A stretch of DNA of 64,000 nt from Flavilitoribacter nigricans DSM 23189 = NBRC 102662 (GTDB lineage: Bacteria; Bacteroidota; Bacteroidia; Chitinophagales; Saprospiraceae), in NCBI RefSeq assembly GCF_002646595.1, contig NZ_PDUD01000041.1, positions 54,138-118,137 of the forward strand, given 5' to 3'. Under the pieces are notes generated by a model that had not been told where the DNA came from, searched no databases, and was given only the letters and a program-made list of their open reading frames with translations. Both the position numbers and the translations under genes were made by a program. The first letter of the stretch is position 1. The number at the start of each line of letters is the position of its first letter. Below are positions 18,338 to 27,689 of this stretch, piece by piece.

Positions 18338-20803
18338 CTAATTGATCACTACCACTTTTCCCGCGGCATGGCGACCATCCGCCAGACGTATTCGATAAAT
18401 ATACATTCCCGGGGGCACCGGTGTGTTATTCAGATCAAGTCCGCGCCAGGCTCCGGTTGGGTCATTTGCCCGGATCTTGGTATTGCGGAATATCCTCTTT
18501 CCGTTCAGTGTATATATTTCCAGCAGTTCTACACCAGTTGCCGCCCTATTAGCGGTATACAAGGTAAAGGCCTGACCGCGACGCAATAAGCCGGGTAAAA
18601 AATAATCGCCCCCCAAAGGTCGATGGATGGAGGAAACTATATCCAGGCGGACCGTCACCAGGCTATCGCAGCCAGACGCATTCGACAGGTAAACAAAATG
18701 TAAGCCAGGTTCCGTTAAATACTGATTCAAGCCAATCCGCAAGCTATCTCCCAATACGATGGCCGTATCGATCTCAACGGAATTACTGTTCCCGGTAGTC
18801 AATCTTAAATTAACCAGGGTATCGCAGCCCTTGTCAGCATTTAGTACGTGAGTATAAATCCCCGCGTCAGTAAGGAGAGTACCATAAAATTCGTAGGGTT
18901 CGCCGTCACAGCTGATAGCCGTGCGATTGATCTCGATGCTTGGTTCAAAATACACTTCCACGCAGTATTCCACGGGGCACGCAAGTGCCTGTTCCTCCAA
19001 TTCACATATGCTGGTGTCACGGGTGAGGAATTGACCGCGCCAGGTGAGCGTATCTCCCAGGCAAAGTTCCTTGTATTCCACGGAGCGAAGGGTATCCGCA
19101 GACGCTGTCACCAGCGTCTTGGCCAACCATTCACAACCGGTTTCATCGGTGACGTACACGGAATAGGCCCCCGGTTCTGTGAGCGGACGGTTGGTCCCCT
19201 GAAAGCCATCCAACCAAAAATAGCCGGTAGCATTTTCCAGGCTGACATCCCAGTGCAGGGTATCGCCCGGGCACAAGGGAACGGTATGGACCAGCCCGTC
19301 GGGGAGAATGCCGAGCGGGGGAGGAGTACGCTCCAAGGCCGTCATCCGGGCGGTATCAGCCACGCAATCACCCTGCTGGACCACGTAAAGGTAAACGCCC
19401 GGGGTATCCCGCACGGACGAATAAACAAAAGGCACCGAGCCCTGCAGGGGAGGAACCCAGTAGCCGCTCTCATCGATCCCTGGTCCCAAATGCGCTCTCA
19501 GATTAATGCCGGTTCCGTCCGGACAGGCTTCAATCGTAAAATCCTGGCCGGCGAATGCGTTTGAATTTAGATCTAACTGAATAAATGCTTTAGCCGTATC
19601 ACTAACTGTTCCCGCAGCGTACAATAAGCAATCCAGCCGTCGTTCGCCGGGAGCACTGTCCTCATCGAAAATAAGACGGATAGAACGGATTATTTCAGCG
19701 AAGTCCTCCGGTTGGGCCTCTCCCCGATTACCGATCACTAAACGATCATCGGAGTTCGACTGAACCAGGAATAAAGACTGGTCAGGTACATCAAAATTCA
19801 CCGCTCCCGGAGGGGAAAGATCCCGGCGAAAAGTAATTACGAGAGAATCGATCACACCACTTTCGATAGCTACATAAACATCCTCATCCGCAATAGCGAA
19901 GCGTCGGGTACAGAGCGTATCCGCCTCAAAGTGATCAATAAAGCGTCCGCTGCTATCATCTTCGTCCAGATCCAGGCGCAAAGCAAAATTCGTACGGAAT
20001 TCATCCGGACTGGTAAAGCCGTAGATGGATTTCCGATTCCTCGGCAATACTGCCTCATCCGGCAAATGGACCACGCAGCGTTCGGAGACCTGTGCCGGGG
20101 CCAGTTGCCAGTTAAAGATCCGGTTTTCGTACCCTTGCGTTTCCGTATTGCGGATATCATTGCCGAATAGTTTCATTTGTTGCTCCTCCGGATCCCAGAG
20201 TGGGGCCAGGGCGACAAAGCCCGTACCGGGTTCGTCAAAAGTGTACACCACGGAACTGGCATTGAAGGGATCTTTGAGATCTATGCGATAAATTTTCGTG
20301 CTTTGATCAAATTGATGTCTTGTACTTCCGTACAAATGGCTTTCATGGAATAAAAGATCGCCCAGGAGCGTTTCGCCGAACGGCAGGTTTCCGATGGTTT
20401 TCAACTGCGCGGTCCGGGGATCATAACTGATCAGTTGTTCATATCCCAGGTAAAAGACTCCATTCGGATCACACACCAGAGAAGTGCAATCCAGGGTTTC
20501 GATCCGCACCAGGGAATCCCGGTTGGTTCCCTTTTTTACGTCAATTTCCACCAGATATACCGCTCCCGGCTGTCCGGTGAGACCGTATAATTTCCCATTG
20601 GGATGTAGGGCGAGGTCGGTGTAGATATTTCCCGGGAAGCGTATTGGCAAAGGAGTAGGAGCGGCCGGATCCAGAAAATAGGAAACGGAGCAATCATCGT
20701 AGGGATTGAGTGTTCCCAGTCGAAATCCGGTCTCATTAAAGATGATCTGAGAGCGGATCAGGAACGGGCACAACAGGGCCAGCAGGAGCATCGCGTTTTT
20801 CAT
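18338..20803 (-). CDS. T9SS-exported protein with C-terminal sorting domain
   Basis: An 821-residue secreted protein. The signal peptide (MLLLALLCPFLIRSQ) is followed by an N-terminal propeller-like region describing LYGLTG/LVEID repeats (about 25-250), several beta-sandwich modules with conserved CPGD/LCLGD motifs (for example VPLCPGDTLHWDVS), and a type IX secretion C-terminal domain (LEIYTLNGKRIF ... YIYRIRLADGRHAAGKVVVIN). The terminal domain directs passage through the outer membrane and attachment to the surface. Many Cys pairs are in the mature part. A substrate-binding or adhesin role is possible. No catalytic motif is visible. It marks the organism as having T9SS. Confidence 0.88.
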   Translation of the reverse strand: MKNAMLLLALLCPFLIRSQIIFNETGFRLGTLNPYDDCSVSYFLDPAAPTPLPIRFPGNIYTDLALHPNGKLYGLTGQPGAVYLVEIDVKKGTNRDSLVRIETLDCTSLVCDPNGVFYLGYEQLISYDPRTAQLKTIGNLPFGETLLGDLLFHESHLYGSTRHQFDQSTKIYRIDLKDPFNASSVVYTFDEPGTGFVALAPLWDPEEQQMKLFGNDIRNTETQGYENRIFNWQLAPAQVSERCVVHLPDEAVLPRNRKSIYGFTSPDEFRTNFALRLDLDEDDSSGRFIDHFEADTLCTRRFAIADEDVYVAIESGVIDSLVITFRRDLSPPGAVNFDVPDQSLFLVQSNSDDRLVIGNRGEAQPEDFAEIIRSIRLIFDEDSAPGERRLDCLLYAAGTVSDTAKAFIQLDLNSNAFAGQDFTIEACPDGTGINLRAHLGPGIDESGYWVPPLQGSVPFVYSSVRDTPGVYLYVVQQGDCVADTARMTALERTPPPLGILPDGLVHTVPLCPGDTLHWDVSLENATGYFWLDGFQGTNRPLTEPGAYSVYVTDETGCEWLAKTLVTASADTLRSVEYKELCLGDTLTWRGQFLTRDTSICELEEQALACPVEYCVEVYFEPSIEINRTAISCDGEPYEFYGTLLTDAGIYTHVLNADKGCDTLVNLRLTTGNSNSVEIDTAIVLGDSLRIGLNQYLTEPGLHFVYLSNASGCDSLVTVRLDIVSSIHRPLGGDYFLPGLLRRGQAFTLYTANRAATGVELLEIYTLNGKRIFRNTKIRANDPTGAWRGLDLNNTPVPPGMYIYRIRLADGRHAAGKVVVIN

Positions 20804-21020
20804 GGGGTATATGCTGTTAGGTCTTAGGCTGTCCTAAAGATAGAAACCCTTATTGCAAATATGCCCAGCGGGTTCGGTTTAACTGTTGCTGCCAACACTT
20901 TTGTCATTTTTATTGCTTTCCCGCTGACGGTATGTACCGATTTACCAGAAGCCAGCGCTCCACTCGATGAACTATTCAATTTAATTTTAACATCTTTACA
21001 TAGTTTGAAAAGTTCGCAGC

Positions 21021-21905
21021 GTGGCCAAAGACCTAACCTACAGCAATTTTATTAAGAGTCATATAAAAAGCATACCGGGTGATTTTAAATGGCAGGCCAC
21101 CCCCTTGCAAATATATCCGCTGGAGATTATATCCAATTATCTGGTCCTGCCCACGCCGCTCCTGCGGGCCGATTTTCATTTTATGGTTTATCTGGCAAAA
21201 GGTAGCTACCAACACCAGGTAGGCATTGACAATTACGATATTCAATCGCCTTCTATTTTATATGTACCCGAGCGAGAGATCTTTTCCTTTACTTCCAGGT
21301 CCATGCAGCAGGATCTCGTCGGGTTTTTCCTGCTCATGGAAAATAAGGTGGTCACTTCGATCATGGGCAAAGTAGAACTAGCCGATCTGTTATCCATGGA
21401 AACGGTGATCACCCTGGATGCGGGGAATGATCAATGGTTCAATACCGTTTGCGGATTATTACACCAGGAGGTTGTTTCCATGCAACCAAACCGAAAAATA
21501 GGAACCGGGCTTTTGCAGGCTTTACTCCATAAGCTGATCACACTAAACAGCGGCAGAAGAGCCCTCTCCCGGCAACACGAAATAGCGGGTGATTTTAAAC
21601 AGCTGTTGAACAAGCATGCAAAAGATCACAAATCGGTAGCTTTCTACGCAAAAACATTAGGGGTTTCGGAAAACTATTTAAACCGGTGTGTTAAAGCACA
21701 TTACCGGAAAAGCTGCAAACAGATCATTCTGGAAACCGCCGTACTGCAAAGCCAGATATTGATGCTCGAAACCCCAAAGGATATCAGTGAGATCGCCTTC
21801 GAAATGGGTTTTGCCGATCCGTCCTATTTTTCCCGGGTTTTCAAAAAAGTCACCGGGCAGACCCCTTCCCAGTTCAAAACCCAGATCGTGCACGGTTTGT
21901 CCTAG
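21021..21905 (+). CDS. AraC-family transcriptional regulator
   Basis: A 294-residue regulator with an N-terminal cupin-like sensing region (about 25-170) and a C-terminal double helix-turn-helix AraC domain (about 200-290; LGVSENYLNRCVKAHY and ISEIAFEMGFADPSYFSRVFKK). The start is a GTG at 21021. An in-frame stop at 21006 excludes an earlier start, and the next ATG lies more than 50 codons inside. The gene precedes, in the same direction, an NAD(P)-binding oxidoreductase by 82 nt, which it may control. Confidence 0.92.
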   Translation: MAKDLTYSNFIKSHIKSIPGDFKWQATPLQIYPLEIISNYLVLPTPLLRADFHFMVYLAKGSYQHQVGIDNYDIQSPSILYVPEREIFSFTSRSMQQDLVGFFLLMENKVVTSIMGKVELADLLSMETVITLDAGNDQWFNTVCGLLHQEVVSMQPNRKIGTGLLQALLHKLITLNSGRRALSRQHEIAGDFKQLLNKHAKDHKSVAFYAKTLGVSENYLNRCVKAHYRKSCKQIILETAVLQSQILMLETPKDISEIAFEMGFADPSYFSRVFKKVTGQTPSQFKTQIVHGLS

Positions 21906-21987
21906 TCTTCGTCTGATTCTGAAAAGAATATCCCCTACCCACAGCCTAACTTTGCCTGATATTTGAAAATATCAAGTTAAAAAGGAA

Positions 21988-22638
21988 ATGAAAGTATTTT
22001 TATTAGGAGCTACCGGGAGCACAGGCTATGAGGTCTTAAAGCAGTTGGTGCAGGATGGATACGCAGTAAAAGCATTAGTCCGTGATCCGACGAGCTTATC
22101 ATTGTCAGAACTGGAGCAATCGCAAAACGGGCAGATCGAGGTGATCCAGGGAGGTATCTTTGAACCCGAAAAGCTCAAAGCCCACTTGGAGGGTTGTGAT
22201 GTAGTTATTTCCGCTCTGGGCACCGGAAGAGATAACCGCTATACGGAAGTTTATTCCGAAGGTGGCCGAAATATTTTGGCAGCCATGCGGGCTAACGGAA
22301 TTAAAAGACTGATCACCGTCACTTCTGGTTTGATCGACATGAGTGACCCGGGTACCGATAATTTTTTCTTAAACCGGATCATTCGTCCTAATTTTAACAA
22401 GGTATACTACGACCAAACCAGATGGGAAACCATCCTGGACGATACCAATGATATCGACTGGACCTGCGTTCGCCCCACCTATCTCACCAATAAATCATTT
22501 ACCGGCAAATACAGAGTGAAGGATCAGCACTGCCCCGAAGGAGGACGGAAGATCAGCCGGGCGGACCTTGCCCATTTTATGGTACAGCAGATCGATTCTG
22601 GTGAATTCATCCGCCGCAAACCGGTATTAGCTTACTAG
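21988..22638 (+). CDS. NAD(P)-binding protein of the atypical SDR/NmrA-like type
   Basis: A 216-residue Rossmann-fold protein. The N-terminal GATGSTGYEVLKQLV motif (8-22) binds NAD(P). ALVRDP (34-39) and ISALGT (75-80) are typical of atypical short-chain dehydrogenases (flavin reductase/NmrA-like group). It lacks the classical YxxxK pair in the usual place, so it may be a redox sensor or reductase. It lies 82 nt after the AraC regulator and 20 nt before a small membrane protein, suggesting one operon. Confidence 0.85.
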   Translation: MKVFLLGATGSTGYEVLKQLVQDGYAVKALVRDPTSLSLSELEQSQNGQIEVIQGGIFEPEKLKAHLEGCDVVISALGTGRDNRYTEVYSEGGRNILAAMRANGIKRLITVTSGLIDMSDPGTDNFFLNRIIRPNFNKVYYDQTRWETILDDTNDIDWTCVRPTYLTNKSFTGKYRVKDQHCPEGGRKISRADLAHFMVQQIDSGEFIRRKPVLAY

Positions 22639-22658
22639 CTTGGTTGAATTAATCTGGA

Positions 22659-22892
22659 ATGGAAAAATTAAAAAGAACGTTGATCGTATGGGTAAGTATC
22701 TATCCGCCACTCACGATTATTCTGGCTGTATTTAAAGAGCACCTGAATGCGTTGCCCCTGGCTTTAAGGACTCTGGTACTGACCGTAATATTAGTACCCC
22801 TGATGACCTATATACTGATCCCTTTCTGGACCAGGATATTCGATCGGATCGATTTGCTGCGTAGGAGAAAAAAGAAAATCAAAAATTCGTAA
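22659..22892 (+). CDS. small two-helix membrane protein
   Basis: A 77-residue protein with two predicted membrane helices (LIVWVSIYPPLTIILAV and ALRTLVLTVILVPLMTYIL) and a strongly basic C-terminus (LLRRRKKKIKNS), so both ends probably face the cytoplasm. It follows the oxidoreductase gene by 20 nt and is probably co-transcribed with it and the AraC gene. Similar small proteins often accompany NmrA-like proteins in Bacteroidota, but I cannot assign a function. Confidence 0.75.
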   Translation: MEKLKRTLIVWVSIYPPLTIILAVFKEHLNALPLALRTLVLTVILVPLMTYILIPFWTRIFDRIDLLRRRKKKIKNS

Positions 22893-22916
22893 TGAACCAA
22901 GGCGATCAAATAGCCG

Positions 22917-23855
22917 CTAACCCGATCTCATCTCCTCGATCAGCAACGCATTTTTTTTCGATTCCGCCTTTTCGATCAATTCATCCGTTTCCTGTTCCTT
23001 TCTTTCAATCACCTCGTAGAAATGATTGATTTCGGCCAGGAGTTCGGCCATCATGGCAATCACACTCGAGATGCGGTCCCTGATGATCCAATCGTTGATC
23101 AGGTAATTGTAGTAGACCTCGACAAAGCGGTCGAATTTTGTCGTTCGGCTACTGAGCGAGGTTTCCCGCTGGGGGTAAATGTCTTCCAGTTCTTCCTCGT
23201 ATTTCGTTAAAGCTACCCGCAGGCTGGAAAATTCCTCCACCGCTTCGTCGACGATCGTTTTCTCCTGGCTGTAATCGCTTATCTTCTTGCGGTGTCCCCA
23301 GTCGCGGCGGGCCGATGCGACCTCTAACAGGGCGAGTATCCGCTTTGCCCGCTCGTTGCACAAGCGCCCGACCGCTTTGACCTCTTCGATCTCCGATTTA
23401 AGTCGCACTAAGTCATCCAGTTCCTGAAAGAGGGCCAGCCAAACTGATTTGCCCCGGGCAGCGATGGCATTTTCACGTTCTTTAATGAGACTTTCTATAC
23501 GATTTTTCACCACTTCCCGTTTTTCCACCTTTCCGTGCAGGATGCCGCGCTCAAATTCCAGCAACTTGACCAACCGCCGACTGTCTCTCAGTTGCAGAAA
23601 GGCCTGCAGGTACTCCTGTCGGTCTTTTTCTTTCTGCTCGTCCACATCACCCAGGACCTTACGAAACAACAGGTGAATACTTAGATTTTCCAGTCGTTCG
23701 ACGTTCCGGTATTTTTGCTCTACTTTTTCCTCCAGCTCCACGATCCTCTGTTTTTCTGTGCGGAGTTTATCATTGACCTTCTCCAGGCGTTTTGCGGCCA
23801 ACAGCATACCCTGGTACGAGACTAAATCCTTTTTGAGTTGTTCTTCGCGGTTCAT
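22917..23855 (-). CDS. coiled-coil protein of unknown function
   Basis: A 312-residue, highly charged, largely helical protein. Long heptad-like stretches at about 25-60, 95-160 and 280-312 predict coiled coils. There is no signal peptide, membrane segment or enzymatic motif. It is convergent with the AraC/oxidoreductase operon, with only 24 nt between the stop codons. A decayed reading frame in the same direction lies immediately upstream (23863-24150), so this gene may once have been the second gene of an operon. Function unknown. Confidence 0.7.
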   Translation of the reverse strand: MNREEQLKKDLVSYQGMLLAAKRLEKVNDKLRTEKQRIVELEEKVEQKYRNVERLENLSIHLLFRKVLGDVDEQKEKDRQEYLQAFLQLRDSRRLVKLLEFERGILHGKVEKREVVKNRIESLIKERENAIAARGKSVWLALFQELDDLVRLKSEIEEVKAVGRLCNERAKRILALLEVASARRDWGHRKKISDYSQEKTIVDEAVEEFSSLRVALTKYEEELEDIYPQRETSLSSRTTKFDRFVEVYYNYLINDWIIRDRISSVIAMMAELLAEINHFYEVIERKEQETDELIEKAESKKNALLIEEMRSG

Positions 23856-23862
23856 TGTGAAA

Positions 23863-24150
23863 CTACTTCAATAGCTCATCAATATCCGTAAAATGTCCAG
23901 TTCGTGCAAATCCTGCCTTCCTGGTATAGTAGAGATCGTGCAATAATTTTCCGCTGGTTATGGATCAAAGGTCCCACTGCAAGGCTACATTCAGAAAGGA
24001 GGGATCAAAAGTATTCGGGAATTGGGGGTAGCTTCCCCAGGCAACGGTGCATTTCCGGAAAAGCAGATCGTAAAGGCCATTCTCTGCCACCTCCGTAGGT
24101 AATACCCGCCATTGCTTGTTTGAATTTCGTAAGTATTGCTTTGATATTTG
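23863..24150 (-). pseudogene. decayed coding remnant upstream of the coiled-coil gene
   Basis: On the minus strand one frame stays coding-like for 96 codons, interrupted by one TGA (23965-23967), and ends with TAG at 23863, 8 nt before the coiled-coil gene. The two parts read like real protein (NGLYDLLFRKCTVAWGSYPQ then KLLHDLYYTRKAGFARTGHF). There is no start codon in the available stretch, and an in-frame TAA bounds it at 24151-24153. The likely explanation is the 3' end of a deleted or inactivated partner gene. The family is not recognised. It fills most of the gap between 23856 and the plus-strand gene at 24206. Confidence 0.35.
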
Positions 24151-24205
24151 TTATCAGATAGTTGTGAATCCCAATACCTTCATTTCAGAATTTTTTAAGT
24201 TCAAA

Positions 24206-25018
24206 ATGTTACGTTTGATGAAATTTTCAGGATTAAACAATTGGGGTAAACGAGCAGGTTTAGTCGTGATCTTTTTGCATCTCATCTGCTTTTTATTTGC
24301 ACAGACTACGGATAGCACCAAGATCATCAGCCATTTCTCCGGGAAGATCTTTGCGACCAACAACGGAATCTCCCTGGTGCCGTCCTTTTCTCTGGACAAA
24401 CCCGCCATTTTATTCAACCTGTCTATTGGTTGCAAAAAACTAACCTTCGAACCGGACGTCCGCTTTTCGCTGGAAGACGGGAAGCCCTGGTCATTGCTTT
24501 ACTGGTTCCGGTATAAGGCGGTACAAATCGAGCATTTTTCCCTGAGGACCGGGGCCCACCTGGGACTCAATTACCGAACCATTACAGCGCTTTCGAATAA
24601 TGTCACGAAAGATGTAATCGAGACCCGGCGGTTTTGGGCGGGGGAGATTGCTCCAACCTATTCTTTTTCGGATAAGGTCAAAGTCGGAGCCTATTACCTT
24701 TATTCCCTCGGCTTGGACGATAGTCAAAAGCACACCCATTTTCTGGTGCTGACGAGCGCCTTTCCCAACATCATGCTTACAGACAAGATCAAATTTGGCC
24801 TGTTCCCCGTGGCCTATTATCTGAGACTGGATGATCGGGACGGGTTTTATGTGTCCTCCACTTTCAGCTTATCCAAAAAAGATTTTCCTATCTCGCTCGA
24901 AGCCATTATCAATCAGAAGATCCGAACGGATATCCAACCGGAAAGACGTTTCGTGTGGAATATTTCACTGGTGTATTCCTTCAATAAGGAGTACGTGGAA
25001 TGGGTGCCGAAGATCTAA
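24206..25018 (+). CDS. outer-membrane-like secreted protein of unknown function
   Basis: A protein of about 270 residues. The open frame extends upstream to 24116, but a proper signal peptide (KFSGLNNWGKRAGLVVIFLH, then CFLFAQ) begins at the ATG at 24206 or, better, 24218, so the longer start is rejected. The mature protein shows alternating hydrophobic/polar strands (VKVGAYYLYSLGLDD, DGFYVSSTFSLSK, FVWNISLVYSF) ending in aromatic-rich strands, which suggests a small beta-barrel or beta-sandwich in the outer membrane. No enzyme motif. It is followed by a strong palindrome at 25090. Confidence 0.65.
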   Translation: MLRLMKFSGLNNWGKRAGLVVIFLHLICFLFAQTTDSTKIISHFSGKIFATNNGISLVPSFSLDKPAILFNLSIGCKKLTFEPDVRFSLEDGKPWSLLYWFRYKAVQIEHFSLRTGAHLGLNYRTITALSNNVTKDVIETRRFWAGEIAPTYSFSDKVKVGAYYLYSLGLDDSQKHTHFLVLTSAFPNIMLTDKIKFGLFPVAYYLRLDDRDGFYVSSTFSLSKKDFPISLEAIINQKIRTDIQPERRFVWNISLVYSFNKEYVEWVPKI

Positions 25019-25089
25019 GGGAATATAGGCTGTTTGCTTCGTTGGATTTTTGTATTTTCAGCCTGGAGACCAGTTATCCCAGACCTTCC

Positions 25090-25122
25090 AGACCTTCTAA
25101 GTCTCGAAGACTTAGAAGGTCT
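25090..25122. repeat. perfect 15-bp inverted repeat with 3-nt loop
   Basis: AGACCTTCTAAGTCT (25090-25104), CGA loop, then the exact reverse complement (25108-25122). A partial copy of the left arm (AGACCTTCCAG) directly precedes it. Such palindromes occur as dispersed elements between Bacteroidota genes. No second full copy is seen in this window. It may also act as a terminator for the upstream gene, though no T-run follows. Confidence 0.85.
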
Positions 25123-25174
25123 TCGGTCTTAGCAGGTAGCAGATCTTCATCCAATTAACATCAAGGCAGCACCA

Positions 25175-27154
25175 ATGAAAAACCCATTTCCCTATCTGTG
25201 GTACGGCATGATCTTCTTTGCCTGTTCCCCATCTCCCTATCCGGATCCGCTTTCACCCGAAGAAGCGCTCGCTGCCTTCGAACTGGCCGACGGTTTCACC
25301 ATTGAATTGTTTGCCGCGGAGCCCCACGTGCAGGACCCGGTCTCCATGATCTTCGATGAGCGGGGGAATATCTACGTAGTGGAAATGCCGGACTACCCCG
25401 ACAAACCCGAGCCCGGACAGGCGAAAGGCCGCATTCGGCGGCTGGTAGATACGGACGGCGACGGCACGATCGATACGTCTACCGTTTTCGCCGATCAGCT
25501 TTCCGAAGCAACCAGTATGCTTCCCTGGAAAGGCGGACTACTGGTGACCAGCGCTCCCCATATCTATTACCTCCGCGATACCAATGGCGATCACCGGGCG
25601 GATCAGGAGGAGATCCTGTTTAGCGGCTTTTTTGAAAATAATTCCGAGGCCCAGATCACCAATCTGCGCTTCAGTGTAGACAACTGGATCTATGCCGCCA
25701 ATTTCGGTCAGCCCGGGGAAGTCATCTACCATCGGCGGCCCGAAGCCGACACCTTGCCCATGCGCGGCGGTGATTTTCGCTTCCGGCTGGACCGGGACCA
25801 ATTCGAACTGGCTACGGGTCCCACCCAGTTCGGCCAGGCAATTAACGACCGGGGGCACCGCTTTATGTCCCAGAATACCATTCACCTCCGGCAGGCCGTT
25901 ATTCCGTGGCGCTATCTGCACCGGCATGCCTACCTGCCTTCCGGGAACGGCGTGCAAAACATCTCGGATCACGATCTGGAAATGTTCCAACTCACGCCAC
26001 CGCCCTACTGGCGGGCGGAACGCACCCGGCGGCGGCAGAAAAGCTACGATGAACAGCAACTCGACCGGACGGAATACGCCGAGGATCATTTTACCGGTGC
26101 TTCCGGAGCAACTTTTTACGGTGGAGATGCCTATCCAGCGGAATTCTACGGCAATATCTTTTCGGGAGATGTGTCCGGCAATCTGATCCACCGGGATGTG
26201 CTGAGTTTACCCGGCGACAGTCCGGTTTATGTCGCCCGTAGGTCCGAAACCGAAATGGATCGGGAATTTTTGGCATCCAGAGACCCCTGGTTTCGGCCCG
26301 CCAACTTTACTGTGGGTCCGGACGGCTGCCTGTACGTGATCGATATGCACCGGCAACACATCGAAACTCCCGTCTCCATTCCGGAAGATCTGAAAGCAGA
26401 TATGGATTTTTATAACGGCAGTCAGCACGGCCGCATTTATCGCATCGTTCCGAAAAATAATCCCAGGCCGGTGATCCGTCCGAATTTGGCGGAGAAGACC
26501 AGTACCGAACTGGTTGAATTGCTGACACATGCCAACCAGTGGCACCGCCTGACGGCCCAGCGCCTGTTGCTGGAAAGACAGGATACATCCGCGGGGGCAC
26601 AGCTAAAGGACCTTTTTAAGGAAAATGCGGATCCGCGCAGCCGGTTGCACGCGCTGTATACCCTGGAGGGCCTTGGGCTATTGCAGGAAACCATGGTACA
26701 GGCAGCTCTAACCGACCCTGACCCCGGCCTACGGGAGCACGGTATCATTTTATCGGAAAAGTATTCCAAGTTTATTCCGCAAATGGCAAAACTGGTGACG
26801 GATGCTGATCCCCGGGTGGCACTTCAGGCCGCTTTGAGTCTGGGCGTGTTTTCCGGCCCGGAAGTGACTTCCGCCTTGGCGGATGTGATGGAGCAGCACG
26901 GTGAAGATCCGTGGTTCAGGACGGCGGTTTTGAGCTCATCGGCAGGATCGTCACCCGAGTTGCTGGAGCAACTCATCAGCCGGCAATACTTTTCCGATCC
27001 TTTGGATGCCGCCCAAACGGATTTTCTGCAGGATCTGGCCAAGATCATCCGTAAACGCGATCACCCCGGAGAACTCGACCGGCTGGCGGCACAGTTACAA
27101 ACGATACCACGTGATTCTACTCTGGACCGGATCATCCAGGAAACTTTGCAATAA
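25175..27154 (+). CDS. PVC-type membrane-bound dehydrogenase-domain lipoprotein with HEAT repeats
   Basis: A 659-residue protein with a lipoprotein signal (MIFFACSPSP, Cys17). Residues 35-410 form the sorbosone-dehydrogenase-like six-bladed propeller of the PVC-type dehydrogenase family (FELADGFTIELFAAEP, GNIYVVEMPDYPD, VDTDGDGTIDTSTVF). Residues about 430-650 are HEAT-like helical repeats. The family in Planctomycetes usually ends with a cytochrome c domain. Here no CxxCH is present, so electrons must leave by another carrier. The convergent gene for a HiPIP iron-sulfur protein lies 21 nt away. It probably oxidises a sugar or sugar acid outside the cytoplasm. Substrate unknown. Confidence 0.85.
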   Translation: MKNPFPYLWYGMIFFACSPSPYPDPLSPEEALAAFELADGFTIELFAAEPHVQDPVSMIFDERGNIYVVEMPDYPDKPEPGQAKGRIRRLVDTDGDGTIDTSTVFADQLSEATSMLPWKGGLLVTSAPHIYYLRDTNGDHRADQEEILFSGFFENNSEAQITNLRFSVDNWIYAANFGQPGEVIYHRRPEADTLPMRGGDFRFRLDRDQFELATGPTQFGQAINDRGHRFMSQNTIHLRQAVIPWRYLHRHAYLPSGNGVQNISDHDLEMFQLTPPPYWRAERTRRRQKSYDEQQLDRTEYAEDHFTGASGATFYGGDAYPAEFYGNIFSGDVSGNLIHRDVLSLPGDSPVYVARRSETEMDREFLASRDPWFRPANFTVGPDGCLYVIDMHRQHIETPVSIPEDLKADMDFYNGSQHGRIYRIVPKNNPRPVIRPNLAEKTSTELVELLTHANQWHRLTAQRLLLERQDTSAGAQLKDLFKENADPRSRLHALYTLEGLGLLQETMVQAALTDPDPGLREHGIILSEKYSKFIPQMAKLVTDADPRVALQAALSLGVFSGPEVTSALADVMEQHGEDPWFRTAVLSSSAGSSPELLEQLISRQYFSDPLDAAQTDFLQDLAKIIRKRDHPGELDRLAAQLQTIPRDSTLDRIIQETLQ

Positions 27155-27175
27155 AAAGGGAAAAACGACAGCAGA

Positions 27176-27526
27176 TCAGGTCTGGGGCGCCCAAGACGTA
27201 CAATGGCCGACCGCGTATACCGGACCTTTAAAAAGCAGGCACTTGCCGCAGGAAGGATCGGTCGCGTTGGGGATCCATAAATTGCAATTGCTGCACTGGT
27301 TATCCGCTACGGGCGACTTTGGCAGGTAACCGAAATTTTCGCGCAGTTTCAGTTCCTGTTCACTGAGTCCCGAAAGATCGTCGCAATCGGCAGCAGCCTT
27401 ACTTTCGCCGGTCTCATCGGCCGGATTAGCCTCGCCCCGGCAGGCGGTTAAGCCGAGACCGACCAATAGAAAACTACCGTTGAAAAGTCTTTGAAAAAAC
27501 TGGCGCCGCGAGCTGTCTGCATGCAT
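27176..27526 (-). CDS. high-potential iron-sulfur protein (HiPIP), Tat-exported
   Basis: A 116-residue protein with a twin-arginine signal (SRRQFFQRLF, residues 6-15) ending in LTAC29, which could be a lipobox. The C-terminal domain has the HiPIP pattern: C78xxC81, then CGKCLLFKG (C96) and GHCTSW (C109), the four ligands of a [4Fe-4S] cluster. An extra Cys93 is present. HiPIPs carry electrons in the periplasm. The gene is convergent with the PVC-type dehydrogenase that lacks its cytochrome domain, which suggests (but does not prove) a donor-acceptor pair. Length is typical. Confidence 0.88.
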   Translation of the reverse strand: MHADSSRRQFFQRLFNGSFLLVGLGLTACRGEANPADETGESKAAADCDDLSGLSEQELKLRENFGYLPKSPVADNQCSNCNLWIPNATDPSCGKCLLFKGPVYAVGHCTSWAPQT

Positions 27527-27689
27527 ATTGATGATCTTTTTCGGTTATCTGTACCCATCCATTGTATCGGGATGCACCGGATTCTGTAAATGTCCGGTAT
27601 ATAAAGGAAATAGCAGATTCGAATGCACCACCTTTTTCCCGTACATTAGGCAGAGCAACCAGATCTAACACCGTATAAAACCGTAGCCT

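Noticed and set aside
25538..26191. Minus-strand 217-codon ORF inside the dehydrogenase gene, and similar long antisense frames at 30539, 32802, 35651 and 42969
   Set aside because: Antisense shadows of well-supported genes in GC-rich codons. No family signature or start context.
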